Source: a bacterium (GTDB lineage: Bacteria > UBP15 > UBA6099 > DSWB01). From it: DNA of 5,844 nucleotides. The translations under genes were made by a program, and so were the position numbers. A model generated the notes under the pieces. That model searched no databases. It saw only the letters and a program-made list of their open reading frames with translations, and was not told the DNA's origin. This document shows, in pieces, positions 5,305 to 5,844 of this stretch. The stretch covers positions 1 through 5,844 of the forward strand of contig JAGUYV010000217.1 in the NCBI GenBank assembly GCA_020061125.1. The letters are read 5' to 3'. The first letter of the stretch is position 1; each line of letters starts with the position of its first letter.

Positions 5305-5844
5305 ATGAAACTTAGCAGAGAATTGAGCAATTTGCCGATTGTGAGCATTGCCGAGGGTGAGGAAGTCGGCATCGTCAAGGACTTCATCATAGACCCCATG
5401 CAGAAAGCCATTGTCGCCGTGATCATCGAGGACCAGCTCTGGTTCGAGGGCGCCAAGGTCATCGAGTTCACCCTCATCCACAGCATCGGCGATTTCGCCA
5501 TCACAATCGAGAATGTTTCAGATGTCGTCTCTCTGACCAGCAAACCGGAGCTTGCCGATCTGATCAAAAAGCGGATCGACATGAAGGATGTGAAGATCAT
5601 CACCCGCGGCGGCCGGTTCGTGGGCAATGTTGTGGAGTACAGCATTGACGACCGCACCGGCGACATCCTGGGCATGGAGCTTTCCTCGGATTCCAACCTA
5701 GCCGCACCGGATCGCAACATCATCCCCGCCAGCGTGGTCGTAACCATCGGCCAGAAAGTCATCATCGTAAACGACGATGTCGAAGGCTTCCTGTGCTCGA
5801 GCCACGCCGAGGTGGCTGGCGAAATGGCCGGATCGCCGCGGCCC
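5305..5844 (+). CDS. tandem PRC-barrel-domain protein, 3' partial
   Basis: The frame is open from ATG 5305 through the right edge, giving 180 visible residues and no stop. AGGAGGAGA at 5292-5300 is a near-ideal ribosome binding site, the strongest in the window. Two PRC-barrel-like units are visible. The first, about residues 9-70, has LPIVSIAEGEEVGIVKDFII, then KAIVAVIIEDQLWFEGAKVI. The second, about 94-157, has DVKIITRGGRFVGNVVEYSI, then DRTGDILGMEL, then NIIPASVVVTIGQKVIIVND. The repeated order 'value, G-x-V-x-(D/E), D-x-x-(T/Q)-G/K, I-L/V, then a site x-I-P strand' is the family hallmark. PRC barrels are small beta domains found in the photosynthetic reaction-centre H subunit, RimM and many stress or envelope-associated bacterial proteins; they usually mediate binding and are not enzymes. 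No signal peptide is visible. The gene has its own promoter candidate and long leader, so it may be separate from the flagellar unit. What follows residue 180 is unseen. Confidence 0.85.
   Translation, partial: MKLSRELSNLPIVSIAEGEEVGIVKDFIIDPMQKAIVAVIIEDQLWFEGAKVIEFTLIHSIGDFAITIENVSDVVSLTSKPELADLIKKRIDMKDVKIITRGGRFVGNVVEYSIDDRTGDILGMELSSDSNLAAPDRNIIPASVVVTIGQKVIIVNDDVEGFLCSSHAEVAGEMAGSPRP

Overview
The window is a compact, GC-rich, all-plus-strand bacterial segment that reads as part of a flagellar-regulatory gene cluster. It runs from the 3' portion of an FlhG/MinD-type ATPase gene, through two unrecognised membrane-protein genes, to a FliA/WhiG-type (sigma-28) sigma factor. A FapA-family (DUF342) gene, a small Gln-rich hypothetical gene and a tandem PRC-barrel gene cut by the right edge follow. 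I cannot name the organism. The flhG...fliA...fapA arrangement points to a flagellated bacterium or one descended from such. The two unfamiliar genes between flhG and fliA argue against the well-studied Proteobacteria or Bacillus layouts and suggest a less-studied lineage, which is inference only.

Layout. 1-782: flhG, lacking its N-terminus. 826-1128: 100-residue protein with two membrane segments, GTG start. 1184-2308: 374-residue protein with an N-terminal UBA-like helical motif, an unrecognised middle and one C-terminal membrane anchor. 2328-3113: sigma-28. The gaps between these four genes are 19-55 nt with no terminator, so they look like one transcription unit. About 160 bp of more AT-rich sequence follows, with a weak terminator-like hairpin, an extended -10 promoter candidate, and a perfect 7-bp hairpin overlapping a possible nine-codon leader ORF. 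3276-4877: fapA-like gene. 4906-5208: small Gln-rich protein ending in an IDIRI-type tail. 5209-5304: a leader with a promoter candidate whose -35 lies inside the preceding gene. 5305-5844: tandem PRC-barrel protein, open at the right edge. No tRNA, rRNA, CRISPR array, insertion sequence or large repeat was found.

How the genes could work together: FlhG controls placement and number of flagella, the sigma factor transcribes late flagellar genes, and FapA-family proteins are linked to flagellar assembly or its polar control. The two membrane proteins sit exactly between these regulators and could be membrane partners of the same process (inference). The window contains no flagellar structural gene.

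The most unexpected signal is compositional. The palindromic tetranucleotide ACGT is absent from all 5,844 bases by manual scan, although CGT (about 80 copies) and ACG are common. All 27 places I found where Asn, Asp, His or Tyr precedes Val use the T-ending codon (AAT/GAT/CAT/TAT), while C-ending codons dominate elsewhere. This points to restriction-type or methylation-driven avoidance of ACGT.
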